Below are positions 1-6,515 of a stretch of DNA of 6,879 bases, one piece after another. The number at the start of each line of letters is the position of its first letter. Position 1 is the stretch's first letter. The translations under genes and the position numbers were made by a program. The notes beneath the pieces were generated by a model. The model saw only the letters and a list, made by a program, of their open reading frames with translations. It was not told the DNA's origin and made no database searches. Source of the stretch: an uncultured Oscillospiraceae bacterium (lineage in GTDB: Bacteria > Bacillota > Clostridia > Oscillospirales > Oscillospiraceae); assembly GCA_900769995.1 (NCBI GenBank), contig CAAGIT010000032.1:1-6879 (forward strand), read 5' to 3'.

Positions 1-19
1 ACGTGTGCTCTTCCGATCT
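1..19 (+). other. Residual Illumina adapter sequence (not genomic)
   Basis: The first 19 bases, ACGTGTGCTCTTCCGATCT, are identical to the 3' end of the Illumina TruSeq read-2 adapter, which ends at the ligation junction GATCT. This is library sequence left at a contig end, so organism DNA starts at about base 20. It happens to stay in frame with the downstream gene, so a gene caller could run through it or place a false start at the junction (ATG at 20-22 or GTG at 22-24). Confidence 0.95.
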
Positions 20-21
20 AT

Positions 22-3000
22 GTGGTGCTGACACAGGCGCGTCTTGCGGTATTGACCGATGACTATGCCTCCGCACTTCCGTTATATAAACTGGCAAATC
101 AAACGGGAGACGAGATGAAGACGGTACAGCGTCTTGTCGCGGGAACGGCAGAAGGCTCGGATAACGCTATCGTAGCATACTTGACGAATCATGGTCACGA
201 TCCCGCCGAGTACGGTATGGAATTTGCGGATGTAACCACAGGTGATATCGATCGTGATTCTTTGAAGGCGGACATCATCGATGCCGTTGAGGACAATATG
301 AGCGATTACCGCGATACCTACGGCGACGATGTTGTTGACTCCGTGGAAAGTGCGGCAAATATCGTTGCGGAGTTCCATGCTCTGGTAACATACGGCTATG
401 CGGATTTGCAGTTGATCGAGGACTGCCTCGATGTTCTTGAAGACGGCATGGACGCTTCCGTTGATATTGAGAGCAACGCGCACATCCGTGATGCGATGAT
501 GAAGGCATATATCGCTCTTGGCGATTATCAGGGCTATGCGAATACGGCTTGTGAATATACCACGGACGAAGAACTGATCATCTTAACAGAGCTGTTCGTA
601 TCCGGCATGATCGACGGTGATGATTTCCCCGAATCGTATGTATATATTGATTCGGAGCAGGTGGAGGAATTGATCGAGCATTGCCGCTGCGTATTGGCGG
701 ATCACAAGGCTGCCTTGACTGCGGAACAGTATCAGCGCTACCGCGAGCGCCTGGATAAATTTGCCGATGATGTTGAGAATCCCGTCCTGTTTGTTTTGCG
801 CAGCAATCTGTCATCCGGCGCGTACGGCGGTGCAGAGCGGCTCCGCAGCAAGCTGTTCTTATCCCTGGCGAAGCTGGAATTCAGCCAGAACAATACGGAA
901 GAAGCGGAAAGCTACATTGCTGACGCACTCGGTATCTCCGCTTCCAGTGATGACGAGAACTACCGCAGACCGATGATGAGAGTGTCGGCAATTATCCAGG
1001 GCGTTTCCGACTCCGAGGATATTAAGAATGTTGCGGTATATGTTGATGCGGCTCTGAATCATTCTGTCGGCGAGGATTTCACGGCGGATTTCGTGGAGTC
1101 GATGTATGTGCCGGACGATGAAGAATATCCCGATGACAGCCTGCCCGAAGAGAGTTTTGCCGAGCATATGCAGGATCAGGTCGTGAAAGCCACCGCCATG
1201 TTAAACATCGGCGTGATCAACAAGGCAGACTTTCCGGCGGTGCAGGCCCGTGTGCAGATCCAGTCGCAGACATGGACCTCTGTCGAGGAGATCAAAAATC
1301 ATTTGCTCGTTTATGACTGCGGCTCTCCGATCACCGAGTTTTCATTGGAAAAGCTGGAGTTTAACCGCGCGAGGATCGTGCTGCTGTGCGATATATCCGG
1401 CAGTATGAGCGGAAATGAAGCTGCCTTAAAGGATGCAATCGTGGCCTTTTCACAAAATATGACCGATGGAGAGTATGTAAGCGTGATCGGCTTTAATGAC
1501 GGGATCGTATTCCAGGAGCCGTTTTCCGATAATCCCGCGGTCGTCGCATCCTATGCCGACAAGGTCAGGACGGGTGGAGGCACGGCTTTGTATTCCGCAG
1601 TTCTTGACACCCTCGATCAGTTTACGCCGGATATCAATTCCAACGATATTATCATCGCTATGACCGATGGTCAGGACGGCGATTCTGCCAGTGCCGCGGA
1701 TATGCACAATATCCTTGGCGCGAAGGCGGGCGACAAGGGTGTTACCGTATATACCATGGGCCTGGGCGATTCTGTTGATACAGACTACCTGATTACGATG
1801 GCAGACAGTGGCAACGGCAGTTTCCTGTATGCGGAGAATGCTGAAAAGATGAATACTTTTTATGATTTTATCCATGGGCAGTTGGCCAATCAGTACATTC
1901 TGAGCTACACCGCGAAGAATCAGACGATGAACAAACGTCCGCTGAAGCTCTCAATGGTCGATGAGCTGGGCAACGCGGAAAAGTATTACTACTTGCAGGA
2001 GCCTGCGTACGGAGAGACGGACAGCGATTCCTATGATCCCTATATTGCCACGGACAGCGAGCTTTCGGTTTATGGCTTCTCCACGAAGTTCCTTTATAAG
2101 TCCTCCGTCGCGCAGGAGCTTCAGCTAAAGGGCAATGGCTTTGACGAGGGGGATGACGTTTTTATCACCCTGACCGACAGTGTGCAGTACAACCTGACTG
2201 CTGCGTTTGTTGACGCGAATACCTATACCGTGAGCATTCCGGCGGAAATATCGACGGGTGTGTATGAGCTGACCGTGACAATCCGCGGGGAAAGCTTTAC
2301 GCTGGAGAACGAGCTGACGGTTGCAATCCATGGCACGCAGAAGACATTCACCTTTGGAGATTATCGTTTCACGGCGCTGAAATCATCCATTGCCGATAAC
2401 GGCGATACGATCCTCAGCGGCAATGTTACGATGAACGGTTGGCTGATGTTTAAGGGTGATGTCACGATTATCGGTGACTATACGAACGCGGAGCGTGTCA
2501 CCATACGCGATGATGCCGGTTGTACGATCGCTTATCAAACCGGTACCGCTATGGGACTGGCAGGGTATATGGCAGAGCAGGGAGTTCCGCTTAGCATTGA
2601 CAAGCTGGGAGAGTTCGAGATCTATAACACACCGTATACCGCACGGGAATACAAGGATTTCCCTGTCGATACTGTGATTCGTGACAGCGCACTGAACAGC
2701 ATCAACGCGCTGTTCCTGATCTTTGAAAACGGCAGCTACTCCGTGTATCCGGATATGATAAAGTTCCAGGGCTTCAATCTGCATTACAATTTGCCCTTCC
2801 AAAAGCAGCTTATGCGCAACTTTGATGTCAAGGGGTATAAGCTGGATATCGATACGGAGGTTATTTTCGGCGCGAATCAAATTGCACTGATGGGCGAAGT
2901 CAAATATGAGGACATCAGGGATGAGGAATTTATCATGGTTTCCCTGCCACTTAACCTGTCAAAGTTCAGTGCGGAGTTTGACACACTGCGCAATGACTAT

Positions 3001-3822
3001 TCCGTGGAGGCAAAGGTGGGCTTGAAGGCACTGAAAGCGGTTGACGGCTTCGTCTTTAACTTCGAAATCTTAGACGGAAAATTCGATGCCATCGGACTGC
3101 AAATCGAGACTGCGGACGGCGTGGGCGAGGTTACGATCGTTGCAGCACCTGTTCCCATAACCATGAAGGACTTTGGTTTTGAAATATCGGGGTTCAGCAA
3201 AGAGTCCGGAGATAATCTGCTTTCGAAAATACTGTCAAAGACGTTCACCGCGAAATTCAAGGTGAATGTAGCATCGCTGAATGCCTATGCACCCCAGATC
3301 ACGAAGCTGATCGACAAGGACGATATTGCTCTGGCAACACTCGACAACTGCGAGCTGTCACTCTGCCTGAAGGAGTTTCGGATCGCCTTTGAAGCGGATG
3401 TTGTTTTGGCAACCGTGCTCAAAATCGGAAAATGCGAAATTGAATTGGGCAAGTTTGACTATACCAATGCCTTGATCGGCTATTACAACGAAACCGAGTG
3501 TGGCTTGCGCGCCAAGCTTACCGCAGGGTCAAAATGGGAAACGACTAATCTCAGCATGGAGCTGACCGGAGCTGTTGAGCTGACTTTGGGTTACCCATAC
3601 AGCGGTTTGTGGCTGAACGGCAGCTTGGACTTTGAGGTGGGCTGGTGGATCCTGCGTGCGGATTTTGATGTCGCGGGAGATGCGATGATCGGCGCGTATC
3701 AAAATTCATCCGGCAACTTCCAATTCTCGATCATCGTCCGAGGAACCGATTCCGGCGGCGAATATTCGGGCTTCCACCTCTACATCACGAAGGCAACCGG
3801 CTTTGATATCATCAGCTTTTGA
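22..3822 (+). CDS. Large VWA-domain protein with TPR-like N-terminus and TIG/beta-rich C-terminus (5' partial)
   Basis: The reading frame is open from the contig end, so the true start and any signal peptide are missing; the GTG at 22 merely follows the adapter. Numbering from that codon gives 1266 residues. Residues 1-30, about 152-178 and 275-305 are helical with TPR-like spacing. An acidic linker lies near 364-373. A VWA domain spans about 450-635 with a full MIDAS site: DISGS at 457-461 (D457, S459, S461), T521 in GGGTAL, and D549 in MTDGQ. Such sites bind a divalent metal and, in the VWA family, usually mediate ligand or protein binding. Residues about 682-771 resemble a TIG/IPT Ig-like fold (LKGNGF...GDDV). 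The remaining ~490 residues are rich in alternating beta-strand patterns and match no family I recognise; no C-terminal membrane anchor is visible. The TGA stop (3820-3822) abuts the ribosome binding site of the next gene, implying an operon. An extracytoplasmic location is inferred from the neighbours. The VWA call is firm; the function is unknown. Confidence 0.93.
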   Translation: MVLTQARLAVLTDDYASALPLYKLANQTGDEMKTVQRLVAGTAEGSDNAIVAYLTNHGHDPAEYGMEFADVTTGDIDRDSLKADIIDAVEDNMSDYRDTYGDDVVDSVESAANIVAEFHALVTYGYADLQLIEDCLDVLEDGMDASVDIESNAHIRDAMMKAYIALGDYQGYANTACEYTTDEELIILTELFVSGMIDGDDFPESYVYIDSEQVEELIEHCRCVLADHKAALTAEQYQRYRERLDKFADDVENPVLFVLRSNLSSGAYGGAERLRSKLFLSLAKLEFSQNNTEEAESYIADALGISASSDDENYRRPMMRVSAIIQGVSDSEDIKNVAVYVDAALNHSVGEDFTADFVESMYVPDDEEYPDDSLPEESFAEHMQDQVVKATAMLNIGVINKADFPAVQARVQIQSQTWTSVEEIKNHLLVYDCGSPITEFSLEKLEFNRARIVLLCDISGSMSGNEAALKDAIVAFSQNMTDGEYVSVIGFNDGIVFQEPFSDNPAVVASYADKVRTGGGTALYSAVLDTLDQFTPDINSNDIIIAMTDGQDGDSASAADMHNILGAKAGDKGVTVYTMGLGDSVDTDYLITMADSGNGSFLYAENAEKMNTFYDFIHGQLANQYILSYTAKNQTMNKRPLKLSMVDELGNAEKYYYLQEPAYGETDSDSYDPYIATDSELSVYGFSTKFLYKSSVAQELQLKGNGFDEGDDVFITLTDSVQYNLTAAFVDANTYTVSIPAEISTGVYELTVTIRGESFTLENELTVAIHGTQKTFTFGDYRFTALKSSIADNGDTILSGNVTMNGWLMFKGDVTIIGDYTNAERVTIRDDAGCTIAYQTGTAMGLAGYMAEQGVPLSIDKLGEFEIYNTPYTAREYKDFPVDTVIRDSALNSINALFLIFENGSYSVYPDMIKFQGFNLHYNLPFQKQLMRNFDVKGYKLDIDTEVIFGANQIALMGEVKYEDIRDEEFIMVSLPLNLSKFSAEFDTLRNDYSVEAKVGLKALKAVDGFVFNFEILDGKFDAIGLQIETADGVGEVTIVAAPVPITMKDFGFEISGFSKESGDNLLSKILSKTFTAKFKVNVASLNAYAPQITKLIDKDDIALATLDNCELSLCLKEFRIAFEADVVLATVLKIGKCEIELGKFDYTNALIGYYNETECGLRAKLTAGSKWETTNLSMELTGAVELTLGYPYSGLWLNGSLDFEVGWWILRADFDVAGDAMIGAYQNSSGNFQFSIIVRGTDSGGEYSGFHLYITKATGFDIISF

Positions 3823-3830
3823 AAGGAGGA
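3823..3830 (+). promoter_or_regulatory. Strong ribosome binding site that decides the start of the second gene
   Basis: AAGGAGGA begins right after the upstream TGA stop. Its AGGAGG core (3824-3829) is a perfect Shine-Dalgarno. The codon at the ideal distance (7 nt between) is ATA at 3837-3839, in frame with the signal peptide. The alternative TTG at 3819 lies upstream of this site and has no Shine-Dalgarno of its own, so using it would place the motif inside the coding sequence. Confidence 0.85.
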
Positions 3831-3836
3831 ACTGCC

Positions 3837-5429
3837 ATAAAACGTTTCATTTGCACCATTCTGACGGTATTGCTGTGCTTTGCGTGCATCGCGCCTGCAA
3901 ACGCAGCACCCATTGAGTCAGAACTGACCTATTTGGACGAAGAGAAGGATATTGTCATTTGGGTGGAGTGGGATACCGAGAAGCCCTCGGTGGTTTTCCT
4001 GTCCGCTGACGGTACAGAGTACGATCCTTCTGTAGTTTCTGAAAACACCGCCACGATCGAAAACGGCAACAGCTTATATTATATCATTAAAAATGCACCC
4101 CGAGGTCAGTGGACCGTTCGTTTGGATAAGGGCAGGAATAACACGGTGGAGATCTCTGTCCATGATTATCACGCGGGGGTGTACATCAAGTCCTTCGGCA
4201 TCGGAACCGTCAGCGGAGACGAGCTGCCTGTCACGTTCCTTTTGGGAGGTGACGAAAACCGCCGCGTCAACTATCGCATCAGCGCGGTGATCGACCGTAG
4301 CGGAGCGGAAAAGGAGCTTCGCACCGGTTACGCCAAGGTTGGTGAAGAAAGGAACGAAACGGTCAGGTTAAACAGTCTTTCCACATATGACGCGTATATG
4401 CTGAAGCTGTATGTTTGGTACGACGATAACGGCGCCGATATTTTCGACTTTGCTTTCTCTGAAGTATTTGCATATACCAACGCTTCCGCTGACGAAAAAA
4501 GGACGGATTTTTCCTTAACTGTAGAGCCTGACAGTCAGCTTTTGACCGTTGCATGGGAGGACCTCGGCTACAGTGCGGAAAGCGTGTTGGTAGCAGTGTT
4601 CGAGGATGACGCCGCCGAGCCGACATTGTTCGACGAATATGAGCCGGAGGAAGCCCCCATCGTGCTGTCCTATGACCCTGCATGTGATAAGGTAGCGGTG
4701 GAGCTTACGGTAAAATACAATGGCGTAAACACTGCGCCTACACGCAAAACCGCTGTGCTCAGCGATGAAATGCCGATCTGTCTGCCGGAGGGAAATCTCT
4801 TTAATTCGCTGCAGCTCCCGCTGACCTATCAAGACCTGCATCAGCAGGCGGTGGCTGTTTCGGTCAATGAAAAGAGCACCTCGCTTGTCCTTGACGGAAG
4901 CGGAACCGTGAATCTGGTGCTGCTGGATGACTGGAACTCTGTGCAGGTGGACTATACCGATGCCAACGGAATCACCTGGCGAATTTCCCGTCAAATTTTC
5001 ATCGACAGAATCGCGCCCATTCTGAATCTTCATCGTTCCTATGACGGAATGCACCTTATTGAAAAAAGCATTACGGTGAGCGGCACTGTCATTGATTTTT
5101 CCAGGCTGTTCATTAACGGCAGCGAGATTTCCGTCGGTGCGAACGGTACATTTTCCCACAGTATCGAACTGGTTGACGGTCAGAATATACTGAACGTTGT
5201 CGCCGTTGACGGCGCGGGAAACGAGAGCCGCTATACCGCCAAAATAACCTGCGACAGTGCAACCGTCGGGGCAATCAGCATGGACGGCGAGACAGAATCC
5301 CCGGATAGCTGGTATTACGCTTTTTTGGACAGCTATTGGGTATTACTCGGCTGCAGCGTCCTGTGCCTGCTGGTTGTCGGATATGCCTTGATTTTCTGGC
5401 GCAAGGACAAAAACAAGGATAAAGAATGA
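3837..5429 (+). CDS. Secreted single-pass membrane protein with bacterial Ig-like domain; apparent ATA start
   Basis: I chose ATA at 3837 because AGGAGG ends 7 nt upstream and the protein then begins as a textbook signal peptide: basic residues K2-R3, a hydrophobic core (residues 4-19) and a signal peptidase I site ANA|A after residue 23. The 530-residue product is mostly beta-rich extracellular sequence of no recognised family up to about residue 388. Next comes a bacterial Ig-like domain of the Glucodextran_B/Big type at about 391-475 (a P-x-L-x-L entry, INGSEI, then DGQNILNVVAVDGAGNES ending near 464). One transmembrane helix follows (about 500-521) with the positive tail RKDKNKDKE. The topology is therefore type I: outside N-terminus, short cytoplasmic tail. 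An alternative is TTG at 3819, overlapping the upstream stop, giving 536 residues. It sits between the VWA gene and the zinc-ribbon gene, and could anchor or partner the VWA protein at the surface; that role is inference. Confidence 0.85.
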   Translation: MKRFICTILTVLLCFACIAPANAAPIESELTYLDEEKDIVIWVEWDTEKPSVVFLSADGTEYDPSVVSENTATIENGNSLYYIIKNAPRGQWTVRLDKGRNNTVEISVHDYHAGVYIKSFGIGTVSGDELPVTFLLGGDENRRVNYRISAVIDRSGAEKELRTGYAKVGEERNETVRLNSLSTYDAYMLKLYVWYDDNGADIFDFAFSEVFAYTNASADEKRTDFSLTVEPDSQLLTVAWEDLGYSAESVLVAVFEDDAAEPTLFDEYEPEEAPIVLSYDPACDKVAVELTVKYNGVNTAPTRKTAVLSDEMPICLPEGNLFNSLQLPLTYQDLHQQAVAVSVNEKSTSLVLDGSGTVNLVLLDDWNSVQVDYTDANGITWRISRQIFIDRIAPILNLHRSYDGMHLIEKSITVSGTVIDFSRLFINGSEISVGANGTFSHSIELVDGQNILNVVAVDGAGNESRYTAKITCDSATVGAISMDGETESPDSWYYAFLDSYWVLLGCSVLCLLVVGYALIFWRKDKNKDKE

Positions 5430-5956
5430 GAGGTAACGGCATGAATGTATTTAGATGGATTTGTCGATACCTGTTCTTTGCTCTGCTGCTTGCGGTTGCG
5501 GTTCTTTGGTGCATCAAGTGCCAGGAGACGATCGACCGTTTAGAGGCGGTCACAAACAGCCCTGCCTACATTGATATTGTGATCGACAACTATCCGGAGG
5601 CACTGGAACTGCAACAGAGGACAGATTTCTTTTACTCGCAGCGTCTTTACGGGATCATCGCCGGTGGTGGTATTGCACTGTTCGCCATGCTGCTGGTGTT
5701 GTGGAACATTTATGGCGGCAGGGTACGCGATGCCAGAAAAAAGAAATCGGAAGCATTTTTGCCTCCTGTGGCAGAACAACCGATGGAGCCGTGGGCAGCA
5801 CCTCCGGCCCAGCCGACAATGGCAACCGGCTTCTACGTGCCCGCCGATATTCCGAACGGGAATTCCGATGTGTTTTGTCGGAATTGCGGCGCCCGCGTTG
5901 ATTCCGGTTCGAGATTTTGCGCAAAATGCGGCACCGGAACGGAATACCCTACGTAA
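5426..5956 (+). CDS. Two-pass membrane protein with cytoplasmic zinc ribbon
   Basis: The ATG at 5426 overlaps the previous stop as ATGA and has AAGGA six bases upstream, a typical coupled junction. A second ATG at 5441 (171 residues) has GAGGT upstream at similar spacing and is equally possible; both keep all domains. Numbering from 5426 gives 176 residues. A first membrane segment (about 15-30) follows R10 and R14, so the N-terminus is probably inside. An external loop of about 40 residues (31-73) leads to a second segment (about 74-96). A basic stretch (RVRDARKKK, 99-107) puts the rest in the cytoplasm: a Pro/Ala-rich linker and a C-terminal zinc ribbon with C151-x2-C154 and C165-x2-C168. 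Small zinc ribbons of this type are common on membrane proteins of Firmicutes, usually with no known partner. As the last gene of the cassette it may link a surface assembly to the inside of the cell, which is inference. Confidence 0.88.
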   Translation: MRGNGMNVFRWICRYLFFALLLAVAVLWCIKCQETIDRLEAVTNSPAYIDIVIDNYPEALELQQRTDFFYSQRLYGIIAGGGIALFAMLLVLWNIYGGRVRDARKKKSEAFLPPVAEQPMEPWAAPPAQPTMATGFYVPADIPNGNSDVFCRNCGARVDSGSRFCAKCGTGTEYPT

Positions 5957-6021
5957 ATGTGTGGCTGCTCCGACGATACCCGAACGAATAACAAGCGTTG
6001 ATATAGCGAAAATGAGAAAGA

Positions 6022-6078
6022 AAGGCGCTGTCTGCCGTGCTTCCTAAAGAGCGCGGCAGACAGCGCCTTGCGTTTTTT
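6022..6078 (+). terminator. Strong intrinsic terminator ending the three-gene cassette
   Basis: A perfect 16-bp inverted repeat (6022-6037 with 6054-6069, core GGCGCTGTCTGCCG) extends inward by five more pairs, two of them G-T, to a 6-nt loop (CCTAAA, 6043-6048). A run of six T follows at 6073-6078, three bases after the stem. It lies 65 nt after the stop of the zinc-ribbon gene and separates the cassette from the next promoter. Confidence 0.93.
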
Positions 6079-6279
6079 CGTGTTGTGTAATAATCAAGTG
6101 GGAAGAAAAACATCGAAACGCGGAAAAACCGAAAAAAAGAAGCACGAATACGGAAACCGCTTTGGGCTCGTGGAATCGGGAGCGTGAATTTGTGTGTGAA
6201 AAAGACAGCGGAAGTCAAAGAAAGCCGTCGCCAAGCAATCCCACTGTCACATATGGATGCTTCGTCACTACGTCCGGAG
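6079..6279. other. Intergenic stretch with no recognised feature
   Basis: I see no supported gene, tRNA or conserved RNA here. The plus strand is A-rich around 6108-6142, with short runs such as GAAAAAAAG. Reading frames crossing it on either strand lack a ribosome binding site and overlap the terminator. The only detail of note is an ATATGGA at 6251-6257, which recurs in the inverted repeat just downstream. Confidence 0.6.
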
Positions 6280-6327
6280 TTTCTTCCATATTCTGTCGTC
6301 ATATGGAAGAAATAAGCTGTTTTTTTT
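6280..6327 (+). repeat. 12-bp perfect inverted repeat followed by T-tract (possible operator or second terminator)
   Basis: TTTCTTCCATAT (6280-6291) and ATATGGAAGAAA (6301-6312) are exact reverse complements around a 9-nt loop. A run of eight T starts at 6320, seven bases after the stem. The stem is AT-rich and the gap to the T-run is long, so terminator activity would be modest. Its place 38 bp upstream of the -35 box also suits a binding site for a dimeric regulator. A third copy of the ATATGGA half lies at 6251-6257. I cannot choose between the two roles from sequence alone. Confidence 0.6.
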
Positions 6328-6349
6328 CTATTTTTTGGGATGATTCCTC

Positions 6350-6378
6350 TTGATTATTCCAAACGATAAAGGTATAAT
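6350..6378 (+). promoter_or_regulatory. Sigma-A-type promoter for the downstream secreted-protein gene
   Basis: A -35 box TTGATT (6350-6355, four of six consensus bases) is followed by a 17-bp spacer and a perfect -10 TATAAT (6373-6378). Transcription would start near 6384-6386, giving a leader of about 130 nt before the ATG at 6516. It lies downstream of the cassette terminator, so the fourth gene is probably an independent transcription unit. Confidence 0.87.
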
Positions 6379-6384
6379 GAAGAT

Positions 6385-6515
6385 TACAATAGGCGGTTCC
6401 GGTATTATTTTTTGGCGATTGCGGACTGGCTTTCCGTTGCCGGCAAAATGGCATTTGACCTGCCGAAGAAACCGCGTGTTTTCCGGATATAAAATTCTTT
6501 ATAAGGGGTGTTTTT
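6385..6515 (+). promoter_or_regulatory. Long 5' leader with potential three-way-junction fold, class unassigned
   Basis: By eye, GCGGTT (6393-6398) can pair with AACCGC (6470-6475), enclosing two hairpins. One is CGGA/TCCG (6422-6425 with 6433-6436). The other is CGGCA/TGCCG (6441-6445 with 6461-6465), whose interior can also form AAAT/ATTT around GGC. A further weak hairpin, TATAAA/TTTATA (6488-6493 with 6498-6503), ends exactly at the ribosome binding site. I compared it mentally with c-di-GMP, guanidine, THF and cobalamin riboswitch cores and found no match. It could be an unassigned regulatory leader or simply an unstructured long 5' UTR. Confidence 0.4.
6503..6510 (+). promoter_or_regulatory. 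Ribosome binding site of the fourth gene
   Basis: AAGGGGTG closely resembles the AAGGAGGTG consensus, and its GGGG ends seven bases before the ATG at 6516. This favours that ATG over the second in-frame ATG at 6525. Confidence 0.8.

Noticed and set aside
1450..1875. Minus-strand 141-codon frame opposite the VWA domain
   Set aside because: It lies entirely opposite a strongly supported domain with a complete MIDAS motif; it is a by-product of the codon pattern on the coding strand.
2383..2880. Minus-strand 165-codon frame opposite the C-terminal part of the VWA protein
   Set aside because: It is fully antisense to a continuous coding frame, lacks a ribosome binding site, and has no recognisable features.
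4515..5159. Minus-strand 214-codon frame opposite the Ig-like membrane protein
   Set aside because: The plus strand here encodes a coherent secreted protein with a recognisable Ig-like domain, and the antisense product shows no signal, domain or start context.
5664..6047. Plus-strand 127-codon frame overlapping the zinc-ribbon gene
   Set aside because: It is an out-of-frame shadow of the zinc-ribbon gene and ends inside the terminator stem.
5949..6302. Minus-strand 117-codon open frame across the intergenic region
   Set aside because: It has no ribosome binding site, runs through the full terminator hairpin, and its translation has no domain-like or gene-like pattern.
6437..6446. 10-bp palindrome TTGCCGGCAA as an operator
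   Set aside because: It is short, lies inside the transcribed leader, and is better explained as part of overlapping hairpin arms.
6455..6493. Second promoter candidate: TTGACC at 6455 with TATAAA at 6488
   Set aside because: The two boxes are 27 bp apart, far from the 16-18 bp needed, and no -10-like hexamer occurs at the right distance.
6385..6515. A known riboswitch such as c-di-GMP-I, because of GGCAAA
   Set aside because: Only the short GGCAAA resembles the class; the other conserved parts (GACGCAAAGC and the receptor region) are absent.
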